A stretch of 64,000 nucleotides of DNA from Globisporangium splendens (lineage: Eukaryota; Oomycota; Peronosporomycetes; Pythiales; Pythiaceae). A program made the translations under genes and the position numbers. The stretch lies in contig VFIW01000009.1 in NCBI GenBank assembly GCA_006386115.1, positions 837,083-901,082 of the forward strand, written 5' to 3'. Position 1 is the stretch's first letter. Every line of letters begins with the position of its first letter. The notes below the pieces were generated by a model. The model was not told where the DNA came from and searched no databases. It worked only from the letters and a program-made list of their open reading frames with translations. Below, one piece after another: positions 20,901-31,227 of this stretch.

Positions 20901-21917
20901 CGAAGACACACGGAATCTCCAACACCAAGAGCAGTACCCAAATGCGGCTCTCGCACATGCACAGTGACGCTAGTGTCTGTCGTCAGCGTGCGCGCGGTGT
21001 GGATGCGAAACTCGAGCAGTGCATCTTCGTCTTCTGCGATGTGCTGCGCAGAAAAGTCCGTGAACACAAAGCCGAGCACGCCCCTACTCTCAGCGAGGAC
21101 GAAGCCAATGGGAGGCGACTGCGTGCGACAGAACTCGTTGTACGCGATGAGCTCTTCGCGGCTGAACTGGGAGGTTGAAAACACCACGACCTGGTCGTTT
21201 CGGTTCGTTAGCAAAGCAGGTGGAATGCGTGAGAAGTTCGCTTAACAAAAGAAACTCGACCTGCAAACGCTTTGTGATGTGCGTACGTGGTAGTTGAGCA
21301 GCAGATCTAGCGTCAATGCGCCTGGGATCATGCGCACGTCGGCAAACGAGCACAGTGCGTTCAAACGGCTCGCGATCAGCTTGGCCTTGGGCTTCCCTCG
21401 GTCTCCCTCACGCAGCAGGAACTGCATAGCAACACGATCATTGTATACCCACATTTGGTTCTCACACCAACATATATGAAAGGACAAAAGATAATGGCGC
21501 TATGTCAACAAGCCTGTCCCCCTTGCATTGGTTGCAAAGTCTTCCTCACGGACCAAGTCGTCGTCCAAGAGCGTCAGGCGCTGGCACCCGCTCAACGCCA
21601 AACATTTCGCTACAATTGGGATCATGCGTCCACTTTAACCGAACGAGCGCGTGCATATCATGTAGGCACTGGTTCGCAATATCAATGCGACAGACGCGTA
21701 CCGATCTCGACTCCGACGCCCCTCAGTCCCACGACCAGCACGTGCAGCAGCGCGACTTGCTCCATCCTATCGTTGCACAAACGAAAGCGACGGCAGCCAG
21801 CAGCATAGCGAACAATAGACTCAGTGGCACACTCTCACACATAGGAGCAGAGTGGGGGTTGACGTACGCAGCCGCGCTAAGCATCGTGCGCTGACGTCGA
21901 AGGTACTGCTCCATCAT
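17932..21917 (-). CDS. Divergent ubiquitin-activating E1-like protein lacking catalytic motifs, 13 exons
   Basis: Complement exons are 21917-21868, 21766-21702, 21609-21527, 21421-21287, 21190-20602, 20506-20385, 20319-20163, 20094-19871, 19803-19519, 19420-18829, 18762-18316, 18235-18150 and 18076-17932, about 990 residues, near UBA1/UBA6 length. The full E1 order is visible: inactive adenylation half (LLHVLVVGLRGVGVEIAK, DFATNFLLREGDRGKPKAK, VVVFSTSQFSREELIAYN), first catalytic half (HFAIQGIYSFRQEFGFFP), GYASIQVMKFTGKVGPLV with QFMYVDMLSAVP, then SFIPHVTETFSESLIPPDKK, RVQAANLEPAAAIANAI, a UFD-like end (ENWTAWSKISIPLS) and the E1-type tail DAHGDVAFPPFHIRR. The active ATP site is gone: the expected GxGxxGCE reads GLEAVNIE, and no DxD or SNLNRQF follows. 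The catalytic-Cys segment has no Cys. Intron 3 uses a GC donor. One base too many lies in exon 11 near 18440, and the exon 10 start is uncertain. It is either a pseudoenzyme or a recent pseudogene. Confidence 0.8.
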
Positions 21918-22361
21918 GGACGAGAGAGCGAACTGACAAGTGTGCGCGACGTTTGACGCAAAGGTTTCCCTTCATCGTGAAACTGCACTGTTTGCTCCTG
22001 ACACAGCACTCTGCAAGCATTTTTACTGTGAAAATTCTGTATTCCGTTTGCACCTTTTGTCTACTTCTTGTACCGGATTACTCGGAAGTCTTAACACCAC
22101 AAAATCACACAGCAACTGCATTAGTCGCCATCAAGCGCTTTAGTGTGAAGTTCCATTGATGTCTTACAGTATTTTTGATCTACCACGATAAACTTTTGTT
22201 CCTGTTAGTCTGTTTAGCACCCTTGATATATCGGTTTATACAAGCCAACGGGTTGAAGAGAATATTCAGTGCGTTGCCGCTTGAGGGGTGAGTTGGCCAC
22301 GTGGTCGGCTTTATTACCCAAGAGCTCGCACTCGCGAAAAGGTAGGCGAAGCGCAGGCTTC

Positions 22362-22393
<32 letters not shown>
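21918..22393. promoter_or_regulatory. Divergent promoter region between E1-like and ERGIC3 genes
   Basis: 475 bases separate the two start codons, which point away from each other, so both promoters must lie here. It contains no open frame worth naming and ends in a GA microsatellite directly before the ERGIC3 start. Confidence 0.55.
22366..22393 (+). repeat. GA microsatellite touching the ERGIC3 start codon
   Basis: About 13 GA repeats end two bases before the ATG at 22394, so they would lie in the 5' leader. Length changes here could alter leader structure. Confidence 0.9.
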
Positions 22394-22396
<3 letters not shown>

Positions 22397-24194
22397 CAGA
22401 TGCGGCAGCGCGCCGTGAAGGGCGACGTCGACGACGTCGGGAGCAACGCCGAGGGTCGTGACGGCGACCTGTCGCGCTCGGCGCGCCGCGTGCTCAAGCG
22501 CGTCGACGTCTATCCCAAGATGCACCGCGAGTTCAAAGTGCAGACCGAGTTTGGCGCCACAGGTGCGCTTTTTGTATAGAAGATCCAAGTGGCTATGCGA
22601 TTGCAGTGACTTATATAGCCTTCTTGCTTCTCTCTATGCGCGCGTGGTGGATGACGTATTATGACAGTGTCGGTGGTGGCGGGCATCGTGATGCTGATCC
22701 TGTTTTTGTCGGAGCTGAGCGCGTACCTGAGCGTGAACACGCACGAGCACATGGTCGTCGACTCGAGTCTGAACGAGAAGCTGCAGATCAACCTCGACAT
22801 CAGCTTCCTTGCGCTTTCCTGCAAAGGCGTGTGATCATCGCTGTATGATATGCTGTCGTGTGGGTGGATATGGTCGCTCATTTTCGCTTTTGCTGTTTTT
22901 GTGGCCACTGTTTGCAGACGCGCACGTCAATGCGATGGACGTGGCTGGCGATCTGCAGATGGACATGTACCAGACGATCAAGAAGACGCGTCTGGATCGT
23001 TTCGGGAACGCCATTGAACGTCCTGTCGATGTCGGGAATGCGGACAAGAAGGGGCGGCAAACCACACCGCCTGGGTACTGTGGAAGCTGTTACGATGCCA
23101 AGCATCCAGCGGGCAAGAAGTGCTGTAACACGTGTGACGAGGTGAAGGAAGCGTTCATCGCGAGCGACATGGCGCTTGAAGAGGCTGAGCAGAAGGAGCA
23201 GTGTATCCGTGAGAGCAATGCGGACGAGATGCTTGCTCAGGACGGCGAAGGGTGCCGTTTCGAGGGCAACATGCTGGTGAACCGTGTGGCTGGCAACTTC
23301 CACGTCGCGTTGGGGAGAACGTTCCACCGCGAGGGACGTCTGGTGCACCAGTTCCGTCCGGGGCAGGAGATGACGTTCAATGCGAGCCACATCATCCACA
23401 GTCTGTCGTTCGGCACGCCGTACCCAGGCTCGATTGGACCTCTCGATGGCACTGTCAAAATCACCGAAAGCAGTACGTCAATATTTTGCGACGCTTGCCT
23501 TTGAACATCTGAATGTTTGTGTGCATATGGCTAATTTGGTGCGGGCTCGTTTATGTAGTTGGTGGGGTGTTTCAGTACTTTATCAAGGTCGTGCCGACGA
23601 TCTACTCGGACATCTCGTCGAAGGTGCACTCGTACCAGGTACGGCGTCGTTATCAGCGTGTTTTTTCTGTCTGTTTGTTGTGAAGCTACTGTGGTCGATA
23701 ATGGAGATAACCGTTTTGTTTTTATTGCCTCGCAGTTTTCCTACACCCAGCAATCTCGATACCTCGACCCGTTCGGTCAAATGTCTGCGCTTCCAGGTAC
23801 ATTGTCTTTTACATAGCTTGTTTGTGTCAAATTCACCATGTCACGGCCAACAGCTCTTTCTCATCAATGGAAAATTTCCACCATGTTGTTATGGCTGTAG
23901 GAACGTTTTTCGTGTTTGATCTGTCACCGTTCATGGTGAAAGTGGACAACGACCGCGTGCCGCTCACGCACTTCCTGACAAACATTTGCGCCATCATCGG
24001 TGGTGTCGTCTCGGTACGTTGGCTTTTATTTACATCGCGCTTGGGTTGTGTAAGAAAGTATTGCTTCTGATTCGTGTGTGCATGATGCACGTGTGCATTT
24101 TCAGATCGCTGGTTTTGTGGACTCGTTCATGTACAACTCGCTCAACGTGCGTGGAGGACCTACTGTGGGCGGATCGTCCACCAAGTTTGGTTGA
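22394..24194 (+). CDS. ERGIC3: ERGIC3/Erv46-like ER-Golgi cargo receptor, 7 exons
   Basis: Exons 22394-22562, 22668-22826, 22918-23472, 23559-23638, 23736-23796, 23901-24013 and 24105-24194 join in frame to 408 residues (Erv46 family about 380-415). The layout is that of the Erv41/46 proteins that cycle between ER and Golgi and retrieve cargo: short cytosolic head (LKRVDVYPKMHREFKVQTEF), first membrane helix (VVAGIVMLILFLSELSAYL), lumenal domain with the paired-Cys block CGSCYDAKHPAGKKCCNTC and HIIHSLSFGTPYPG, then FQYFIKVVPTIY and the second helix NICAIIGGVVSIAGFVDSF. The intron after exon 2 has a GC donor (AAAG|GCGTGT). The C-terminal tail is short (SSTKFG) with no dilysine signal. Confidence 0.92.
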
Positions 24195-24579
24195 GTTGCC
24201 AGTCCGCCATGAAGAGAGAGCCTCGTCCATTGTGCTCGTGTGTTGAGAATGGTCCTAGAGAGGTAGATGTAGCTGAGTGAGCAAAATCGGTTCCATTCCT
24301 GTCCGTTTTGGCATTTTCGTGCAACCAGCATCTTGGATTGCGTACTTTTCACTCATCCAACCTCAATAGCGTACTTATTGTTCGTGCAACTCGACTGCGC
24401 ACTTTGCACTCGTACAACATCGAAAGCGCACTTATCATTCAATATCGTACTTTAGGATTGCACGAAACGCAAGTGCGCAGTTGACACTGGTGCGACATTG
24501 TCTACTGATGCAACATCTCGCTTTGCTTTGCATTTTTGAAATCTGCATTTGACCAAACCGAACTTGCAGCAAGAGCCAG
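24195..24579. other. Spacer with degenerate tandem repeat
   Basis: It holds the end of ERGIC3 and the promoter of the CEP44 gene. The only structure seen is the 29-base repeat listed separately. Confidence 0.5.
24337..24453 (+). repeat. Degenerate 29-base tandem repeat, about 4 units
   Basis: Units begin attgcgtacttttcactc, atagcgtacttattgttc, ctgcgcactttgcactcg and aagcgcacttatcattc, spaced 29 bases apart, each with a GCGYACTT core. It lies in the upstream region of the CEP44 gene. Confidence 0.65.
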
Positions 24580-26330
24580 ATGGGCGACTTGCGCAACAGC
24601 CGCGAGCGCCTCAAGAAGCTGCTCAAGCGCATCCAGTACCCGCACATCGCCACGTAAGTGCGCACGTATGCATGCTGTTGTAGAGCGCATCTACTGGTTC
24701 TAATGTCGCGTATGGTTGTATGTGTCGCTTGTGCATGCTGCTTGTTGCCAACAGTCTCGAGACGAAAAGCGTGCAGGATCTGCTTCGCATTCTGCATTTC
24801 GCGCTTTTGGATTTCTCGCGTGTCGTGGCGCAATTCATCCTCGACAAGGTGAGTGCTGTCGCGTGTGTAGTCGCTGTTTTTATCGTCATTTTCTGTTGTT
24901 GTATGTGTACATGTCGCTGTTAACGAACGCTTTTGTGCTTCGATGGCATGCTCTTTGCCTTATCCTCCAGGGCTATGACTTGTATGGAAAAACGGATGCG
25001 CGTTTTATCGACAGTGCGTTCCGGCTGATGCGCGACGAGTTCAAGTACTTCCCGTCGCTCAACTCGACGCAGTTCCTGTCCGAACACTATTGGGAGCGCA
25101 AGCTCAACGTTGTGGCCGACATTTTACAGCTGCTGCTCGACAAGCACAGCGAGACGACGTGGCTCAAGCGGCAGCAGGCGGCCGTGTGGACAAAACCGAA
25201 AGAGTGCGAGGCTTACCTTATGATAAAGATTGGCATGTTGTATATGAGATAACTGACATGCTGTCTGGTTTGGATAGAGCGAAAACCGAGGCTGCACGGG
25301 TCGAGAACCACCTCATACCGGCGTCCCAGCTCACAGATCATGCAGCGAGCGTCTTGCAGCTTCTTCAACACAGCGGCAAGGCACGACGGCGGCATCATAC
25401 GGCTGCTATAAGCGGAAACTTTTCCTCTCGCTCCACCACGATCTCACACAAAGATCGTGAAGCATTCGACCACGCATCCTCGACACAGCGTCATGGACCC
25501 CGTGGCCGAGAGGCAGTAGATCCACCAGGCGACTCTCCTCCTGTCGATCAAAACAGCGAAAGCACAAGAAGAAGCAGTCGACTTCAGGAGCATCGCGTGG
25601 TGAGTTGCTCAATGATCTTGTTTTGCTTATCTGTAGGTGACATGATTCTGATCGGATAACAACTGCGATGGCTTACTTTGTGTGGTAGAGACAGGTCCAT
25701 TTCGATGGCGAATCCGATGGCAACTACTCAGGTAACGGCTACGAATCCAGTCGCAGCTCCTCCGAAGAAAGCAATCAGAGTCCCAACACGACGCAGACCA
25801 CCGATCTACATGAGGTACCTTTGTCTTCTATGTATAGGAGGAATTATGCTCTCAATGTTCTCACATCTATGCTGGTATTTATTCACTGTGCTGACACGCA
25901 GACGCTCCATGCACTCAGCCGACAAATCGCGGACCTTTCCAGCGTGTTCCTCACGAAGCTCTCCAGTGTGGAGAATCGACTGAGTAGCCTGGAATCGCGA
26001 ATGCACGCACTCGAGACCACGGCATTCGACAATAATCAGTACCGCCACTCGCCAAGCACGCAATCGAGCGTACCGAAATCCATGGCAACGAAGACAAAGT
26101 CGCATGAGGCAATCCATTCTCCTCATGACAGCGACCAAGAGAATCGCGACTTGGAGAAGAACGACATGCTGCAGAAAGGAACAAGAGGCACCAGCAGCAA
26201 CGATAGAAGCAGTAGAACTAGAGAAGACTGCCATGAAGAAGAGGAATCGGCCGCAGCGAGGAGACTGCGCTTCCAGCTTCAGTCGTCCTGTTCATGGCCA
26301 CCAAAGCCCTCGGTGTTCGAACGGCCCTAA
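24580..26330 (+). CDS. CEP44: CEP44-like centrosomal protein, 6 exons
   Basis: Exons 24580-24653, 24755-24848, 24971-25203, 25278-25599, 25689-25814 and 25902-26330 join in frame to 425 residues. The first 130 residues match the CEP44 domain: MGDLRNSRERLKKLLKRIQY, then YDLYGKTDARFIDSAFRLMR, DEFKYFPSLNSTQFL and VVADILQLLLDKHSE. In animals CEP44 binds the inner centriole and helps centriole-to-centrosome conversion. A role at basal bodies of zoospore flagella would fit, by inference. The C-terminal half is low-complexity with one short coiled coil (LHALSRQIADLSSVFL, LSSVENRLSSLESRMHAL). The exon 3 end (AAAGA|GTGCGAG) is chosen to keep frame. The last exon ends about 100 bases before the next gene starts. 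Confidence 0.88.
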
Positions 26331-26428
26331 AACAAACCACAGCATGTAACTTTTTCCGAACATGCATGGCTGCTAAATGTTGTCATTTTCAGTTACATAA
26401 AAGTTGCACTTTGGAAGCCAAACGAGCA

Positions 26429-28654
26429 ATGCTCAAAACGGCAATGAGCTCCAACGGCGATGACAACAGCGATGGCGACAGCGATGGCGAGCACGTGCAG
26501 TGGGAAGACGCTGGTGATACGACTGCTGCAGCAGCTGGCACCGCAGATAAAGAGGAAGCTGAGGATGACGAGGAGTTCATATACTCGGATGACGGCGCAG
26601 ACGAGGACGATGTCGACTGGGAGGATGTGGGCGAGAGCAGCTCTGCCACGCAGCAGCCGTCAATGGCCACAGTTCGATCACTAGTGCGTGCGCAGGAAGC
26701 TGATGGAGATGACGAGGGAGAGGACCGATTCGATGGTGATGACGACGATGGCGATGAGAATTACGACTATGAGGAAGACGCTGTAATGGAGGACGAAGAG
26801 GAAGAAGACGAGCAGCAGCAGCAGACGTTGACGGATCTTCAGAAAGTGGACTGGGACCAAGTCAACAAGGTGCTCGCGAAGGAGGCCGCGAAGGCATCCA
26901 AAACCAAGAAGCGCAAGATCCATCGCATGTCGAAGGCCGACAAGGAGCGCGAGTTGGTGCTGCATCAGAGCCACTTGCTGCTGCTGTTGGCGACGCAGCT
27001 CAAGTGGAATGCGCTCTGCGAGTCTCCCGTGCTGCGCGGTCTGCTGCTATCTCTCACATGCGACAGCTCGTTCGATTTCTATACCGAGATGCGAAATCAA
27101 CCGATGAAGTACTCGCTAGAGCTCTTGGTCCGTTGGTTCCGAGAACACTTTTGCATTGTTGAGGACACTAGTGACGCAGACAATGATGACCTTCAAGCTG
27201 CCGATGAGAATGGTGGCAGTGACGAAGTGCTAACGGAAGCGAAGCTAATGGAAGTGTTCTTTGCGAAACAAGGTCGAGAGCACGAGCTCGCTGTGCTGTT
27301 CACCGCGCTATGTCGCTCGTTGCGTCTGCGCTGTCGGCACACGAGCGCTTTGGATATGTTGCTGGTTCAGCAAAGCAAAGCATTCGAGTCTTCGTCGTCG
27401 ACTTCGAGAAGCCCAAGCAGTCGACAGCGTACGAGGAAGCGCAGTCGCTCGAACGCTACGATGACGGAGGGAGATGCAGGAGATGATTCGACTGTGGAGG
27501 CGGTATCCACGCAAAGCTACTGGATCTGGTCCGAAGTGTACGACGACAAGAAGAAAGTGTGGATCCCGGTCGATGCCATCAGAAGACTTGTCGGTCGTCC
27601 ACAGGACATTGAGCCTTTGCGCAAAGGTGCGCTGTTCAGTTATATCGTCTCGATCAGTGGCAGTGAACGGCTAATCGATGTGACGCCTCGCTATGCCGCA
27701 CGATGGAGCAAGACTCTGGTGTTGCGAATCGCGGATGCATGGTGGGGATTTACGACGGATGCGATGAACGCAGAAGCGCTTAGTCGCGCAAGTTGCAGCA
27801 ACCAGCTCTTCGATATCGACGAGCGTGAAGAAGAGCGCATCTTTGCCCAGGAGAAGTTGCAGCTTACAGCGATGACCGAGTCGGAAGAGATGCCCACGAG
27901 TCTCGAAGGCTTCAAGAAGCATCACCTGTACTGTCTCGAGCGTCATCTGGGACGATTCGAATGCATTTATCCTCGCAAAGCTGTCGGTATTTTCAAAGGT
28001 CAGCCCGTGTTTCTACGGGAACACGTGCACGTCACGCGTTCGGCGTATCAATGGCGGCGACTTGGTCGGGAAGTGAACGACAGCGAGCGCGAAAAGCCCG
28101 CGAAATGGTACAAGGTGTCCTCGAAAAACAATAATGGTGCAGGAGGCTCGGACGATGACGATGACGACGACGATGGTGGTGACATGGACCAGAAGAACAG
28201 AAGTAACGGCGCACGGGCGATGTTTGGTGTGTGGCAAACGAGTGCATTCGTGCCGCCGCCCGTCGTGAATGGCATCGTGCCGAAGAACTCGTATGGGAAC
28301 ATTGAGCTCTGGAGCAAGGCCCACGTTCCTCGTCATGCCGTGCACGTGCAACTCCCACGCATCGAGAAAGTCGTGCAGCAACTCGGGATCGATTTTGCAC
28401 CCGCTGTCGTGGGCTTTGAAGTCAAGGACGGTCGCAATGTGCCGAAATTCGACGGCGTCGTCGTCGCTGAGAGTTCGTTCGAGATGCTCGTCGATGCGCA
28501 CGCGCACATCCAGCAGAGCACGATCGAGAAGGCAATTGAGAAGAACCAGCAGGTCATCGCGAAACGCTGGGAGCGCATCGTGAAGCGGCTTCTGCTGCGC
28601 CAGCGGCTGGAAGACGACTACGGAGCCATCGAGCCGTCGTCGTCGTCGTCATGA
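26429..28654 (+). CDS. XPC: XPC/Rad4 DNA-damage recognition protein
   Basis: One long exon. The frame opens at 26294, but that would overlap the end of the CEP44 gene; ATG 26429 (MLKTAMSSNGDD) or 26444 is likelier, giving about 741 residues. Residues 10-135 are strongly acidic (Asp/Glu runs). The Rad4 transglutaminase-like fold spans roughly 165-440 (HLLLLLATQLKWNALCESP, ELAVLFTALCRSLRLRCR, YWIWSEVYDDKKKVWIPVDA). The three beta-hairpin domains follow at about 480-690 (HHLYCLERHLGRFECIYP, AYQWRRLGREV, YGNIELWSKAHVPRHAVHV). The protein senses helix-distorting lesions in global nucleotide-excision repair and recruits TFIIH, in the nucleus. A second Asp run (SDDDDDDDDGGDMD) interrupts the hairpin region. 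The C-terminus ends in polyserine. Confidence 0.93.
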   Translation: MLKTAMSSNGDDNSDGDSDGEHVQWEDAGDTTAAAAGTADKEEAEDDEEFIYSDDGADEDDVDWEDVGESSSATQQPSMATVRSLVRAQEADGDDEGEDRFDGDDDDGDENYDYEEDAVMEDEEEEDEQQQQTLTDLQKVDWDQVNKVLAKEAAKASKTKKRKIHRMSKADKERELVLHQSHLLLLLATQLKWNALCESPVLRGLLLSLTCDSSFDFYTEMRNQPMKYSLELLVRWFREHFCIVEDTSDADNDDLQAADENGGSDEVLTEAKLMEVFFAKQGREHELAVLFTALCRSLRLRCRHTSALDMLLVQQSKAFESSSSTSRSPSSRQRTRKRSRSNATMTEGDAGDDSTVEAVSTQSYWIWSEVYDDKKKVWIPVDAIRRLVGRPQDIEPLRKGALFSYIVSISGSERLIDVTPRYAARWSKTLVLRIADAWWGFTTDAMNAEALSRASCSNQLFDIDEREEERIFAQEKLQLTAMTESEEMPTSLEGFKKHHLYCLERHLGRFECIYPRKAVGIFKGQPVFLREHVHVTRSAYQWRRLGREVNDSEREKPAKWYKVSSKNNNGAGGSDDDDDDDDGGDMDQKNRSNGARAMFGVWQTSAFVPPPVVNGIVPKNSYGNIELWSKAHVPRHAVHVQLPRIEKVVQQLGIDFAPAVVGFEVKDGRNVPKFDGVVVAESSFEMLVDAHAHIQQSTIEKAIEKNQQVIAKRWERIVKRLLLRQRLEDDYGAIEPSSSSS

Positions 28655-28962
28655 GTTTCAGATAACTCTGCAGCAATCCAAATGCTTAATTCAGAAACGC
28701 GATTTGCGCAAACGACTTGTACCGTTCCGGCGGTGAGCGTCCGCTTGGTTTCTGCTTGTGCGAGTGGATCATCCGCTTGCCCTATCCCTTTTATCGGCAT
28801 CCACCCTTTTTCTCTTTCAGAACCACGATCGCGACCAACACTCTGGCGCAACTCGCTTACTCAGTCAGTCAAACGCGGAAGGACCTCACGCATTCAGCAG
28901 CTCATTCCGCAATCCGTTCCCTTGCACCACGAGCATCCGCGCGATTCTTCCAGGACGAGCAC

Positions 28963-30404
28963 ATGCGGCGGGGCATTGCACAGCGCTGGATACCCACGCG
29001 GTGGCGGCCACGTGCAGCAACGGCAGCGTGTGCGAGTGTGAGCCAAGTGCTGATTCCCGAACGTCGATTCTTCCATAATGGACCACACACCTCGAGTGGC
29101 TCCAGCGGCAGCGTGGCGACGAAAGCCGAATGGAAGAAGCGCGTTGAAGACGGACCAGGATTTGCAGATTTCTTGAGCGCGGCACCCTCTGCCTCTGTTG
29201 TCTCCTCTGAAGAGAGTGATGGCGAGATGAGACGCCCGACGCCGGAAGAATCCTTGCAGCAGATTCGAGACATGCTCCAGCAAATCCGAGAAGTGGTACG
29301 AAAATGCTGGTTATGCGTGTGTGTCTTTGATGGCGCTTGCTAATGGTAATGGCCATGCTCACATTTGCGGGATGCTGACGAAAACAGGAGCACTTAAAGA
29401 AAACGCGAGCGCCAAACCTAGTCGATCGATTTGGACGCGAGCACACGTATTTGCGTATTTCGCTGACCGAACGATGCAACCTGCGCTGTCGGTACTGCAT
29501 GCCGGAAGACGGCGTCGACTTGCAGCCGCAGGACAATCTGATGTCGACTGCAGAGATCGTTCGGCTTGCGAGATTGTTCGCCGCAGCAGGCGTGAACCGC
29601 ATTCGGCTGACGGGTGGGGAACCGCTTCTGCGGCGCGATATCGTGGAGCTGGTTGCCCAGTTGCGAGCGATTGACGGCATCAACTCGGTGGGCGTGACGA
29701 CGAACGGCATCACTTTGCAGCGCAAGCTCAAGGCACTGCAGGCAGCCGGTGTCGACCGATTGAACATCAGTTTGGATACGCTGCATGCTGACAAGTTCGC
29801 CAAAATCACGAGACGGCAAGGCTTCCAGCGTGTCATGGATTCGATCGTCGAAGCCCAGGCACTTGGGTTTTCTCCTGTGAAGATCAACTGCGTCGTCATG
29901 CGCCACTTCAACATGGACGAGATTGTTGATTTTGTCGCATTCACCGAGAAGATGGCCGTTGACGTACGCTTCATTGAATGGATGCCGTTCGACAGCAACA
30001 AGTGGAACGACGAGACGTTTGTATCCTTCAAGGAGATGATGGCGTTGATCCGACAGCGGTTCTCGACCGTGGAGAAGCTCGCAGATGACCCGAACGATAC
30101 GTCGAAGGCGTTCCATGTGCCTGGATTCAAAGGCCAATTCGGGTTCATCACGTCTATGAGCGAGCATTTCTGTGGCTCGTGCAATCGCCTTCGTCTCACA
30201 GCCGACGGCAACTTGAAAGTGTGTCTCTTTGGAAACTCCGAGGTGAGTCTTCGCGATGCGATGCGCTACAACATCCCGGACGACGATATCCGTGACATCA
30301 TCGATGTAGCCGTGAAGCGAAAGAAGTTTGCGCTTGGCGGACATGGTGACATGTACGGCATCTCCAAAGCAAAGAACCGACCAATGATTCTCATTGGCGG
30401 ATAG
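28963..30404 (+). CDS. moaA: GTP 3',8-cyclase, MoaA/CNX2/MOCS1A (molybdenum cofactor), 2 exons
   Basis: Exons 28963-29295 and 29388-30404 join in frame to 449 residues; the intron is GTACGA...CAG (92 bases). The start [19 protein letters not shown] gives an Arg-rich, acid-free leader, as for mitochondrial import; the frame is open further upstream to 28717. The radical-SAM cluster CNLRCRYC (Cys 141, 145, 148) lies early in exon 2, followed by [12 protein letters not shown] and the second 4Fe-4S site [18 protein letters not shown]. The chain ends ILIGG, the di-glycine tail that MoaA needs. The enzyme turns GTP into 3',8-cyclo-GTP for cPMP synthesis, feeding nitrate reductase, sulfite oxidase and xanthine dehydrogenase types. 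No MoaC is fused or adjacent. Confidence 0.95.
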
Positions 30405-31227
30405 ACGGTTGCTTTCTTGTCCGGTCCGCGCTAGATGATGGATAGCGGATTCTTCGGATGTGTTGTTTGTCGCTTTTTGATCGTGTGCAGTAGAGTTCAT
30501 CTTTTGGGTTTGCTTTGACTGTGCCCCATTGCCATGTACCATAGCGTCCAATTATGTTCGTCCACGGTACTTTCTTGTGACGAGAATGACGCACCTGATA
30601 AGGACTTTGCTTCACGGTCATCTTGCCAGATAAAGTAAGAATCGCACTTGCACGTCACGGCCACGCTGCTTCGACCCAGAACCACGTACTTGCAAAAAAG
30701 AAAAAATCTTTCACGCAGCTTGTATCCTGAACGAATTGTAATCTTCATGCAAACGTTCTTGGCCAACTTAACATGTAGGGAGAGTGTCTTTGTCCTTCTT
30801 GCTTTCCTTTCGGCACTATGTGATCCTTCATCCTCGTACAACTGCATCAGGCTCACCACATGAACTTCTCTCGCCACGAAAAAACAAACCGAGCGCATCA
30901 CACCTCGACTGCTGTATGAACTGGTTCTCATGCTTCACGTCCCCCATGTATGCTTAGTCCTATGGCAAAGCAGCACGTTCGTTAATTCGATACACACAAG
31001 CATTCGGTTATCACAGAGCGACATACCTCGGACAATCTGGCTCGAGGTGGACTGCTTCTTCCTCTACTGCATTTCTCGTCTCTGTGTAGTGCAAAATAAT
31101 GAGCTATTCATCCTTCATTTCGGCAATTTAGCGAGAATTCAAATGTACCTGCGAGGATCGTTTCGACGGTGGTCATTGGGGCTTTTGGTGATGCAACGGC
31201 GACACAAACAGAAAACCAGCCTTGCAA
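30405..31227. other. Unresolved stretch, possible small intron-rich gene on the minus strand
   Basis: A complement frame (30931-30497, 144 codons) is the longest here, but I do not recognise it. Further up the complement there are intron-like signals in sequence (GTACATTTG near 31150, CTACACAG near 31090, GTATGTCGC near 31030, CCATAG near 30958), which could be exons of a small gene. No exon set I tried kept a long frame, so no gene is called. Confidence 0.25.

Noticed and set aside
26294..26428. Upstream start for XPC giving a 786-residue protein
   Set aside because: It would overlap the last codons of CEP44 on the same strand, and the extra residues show no conservation-like features.
28886..30551. 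Antisense ORFs of 377 and 441 codons over MoaA
   Set aside because: They are shadows of the sense radical-SAM gene, whose Fe-S motifs and di-Gly tail leave no doubt about the strand.
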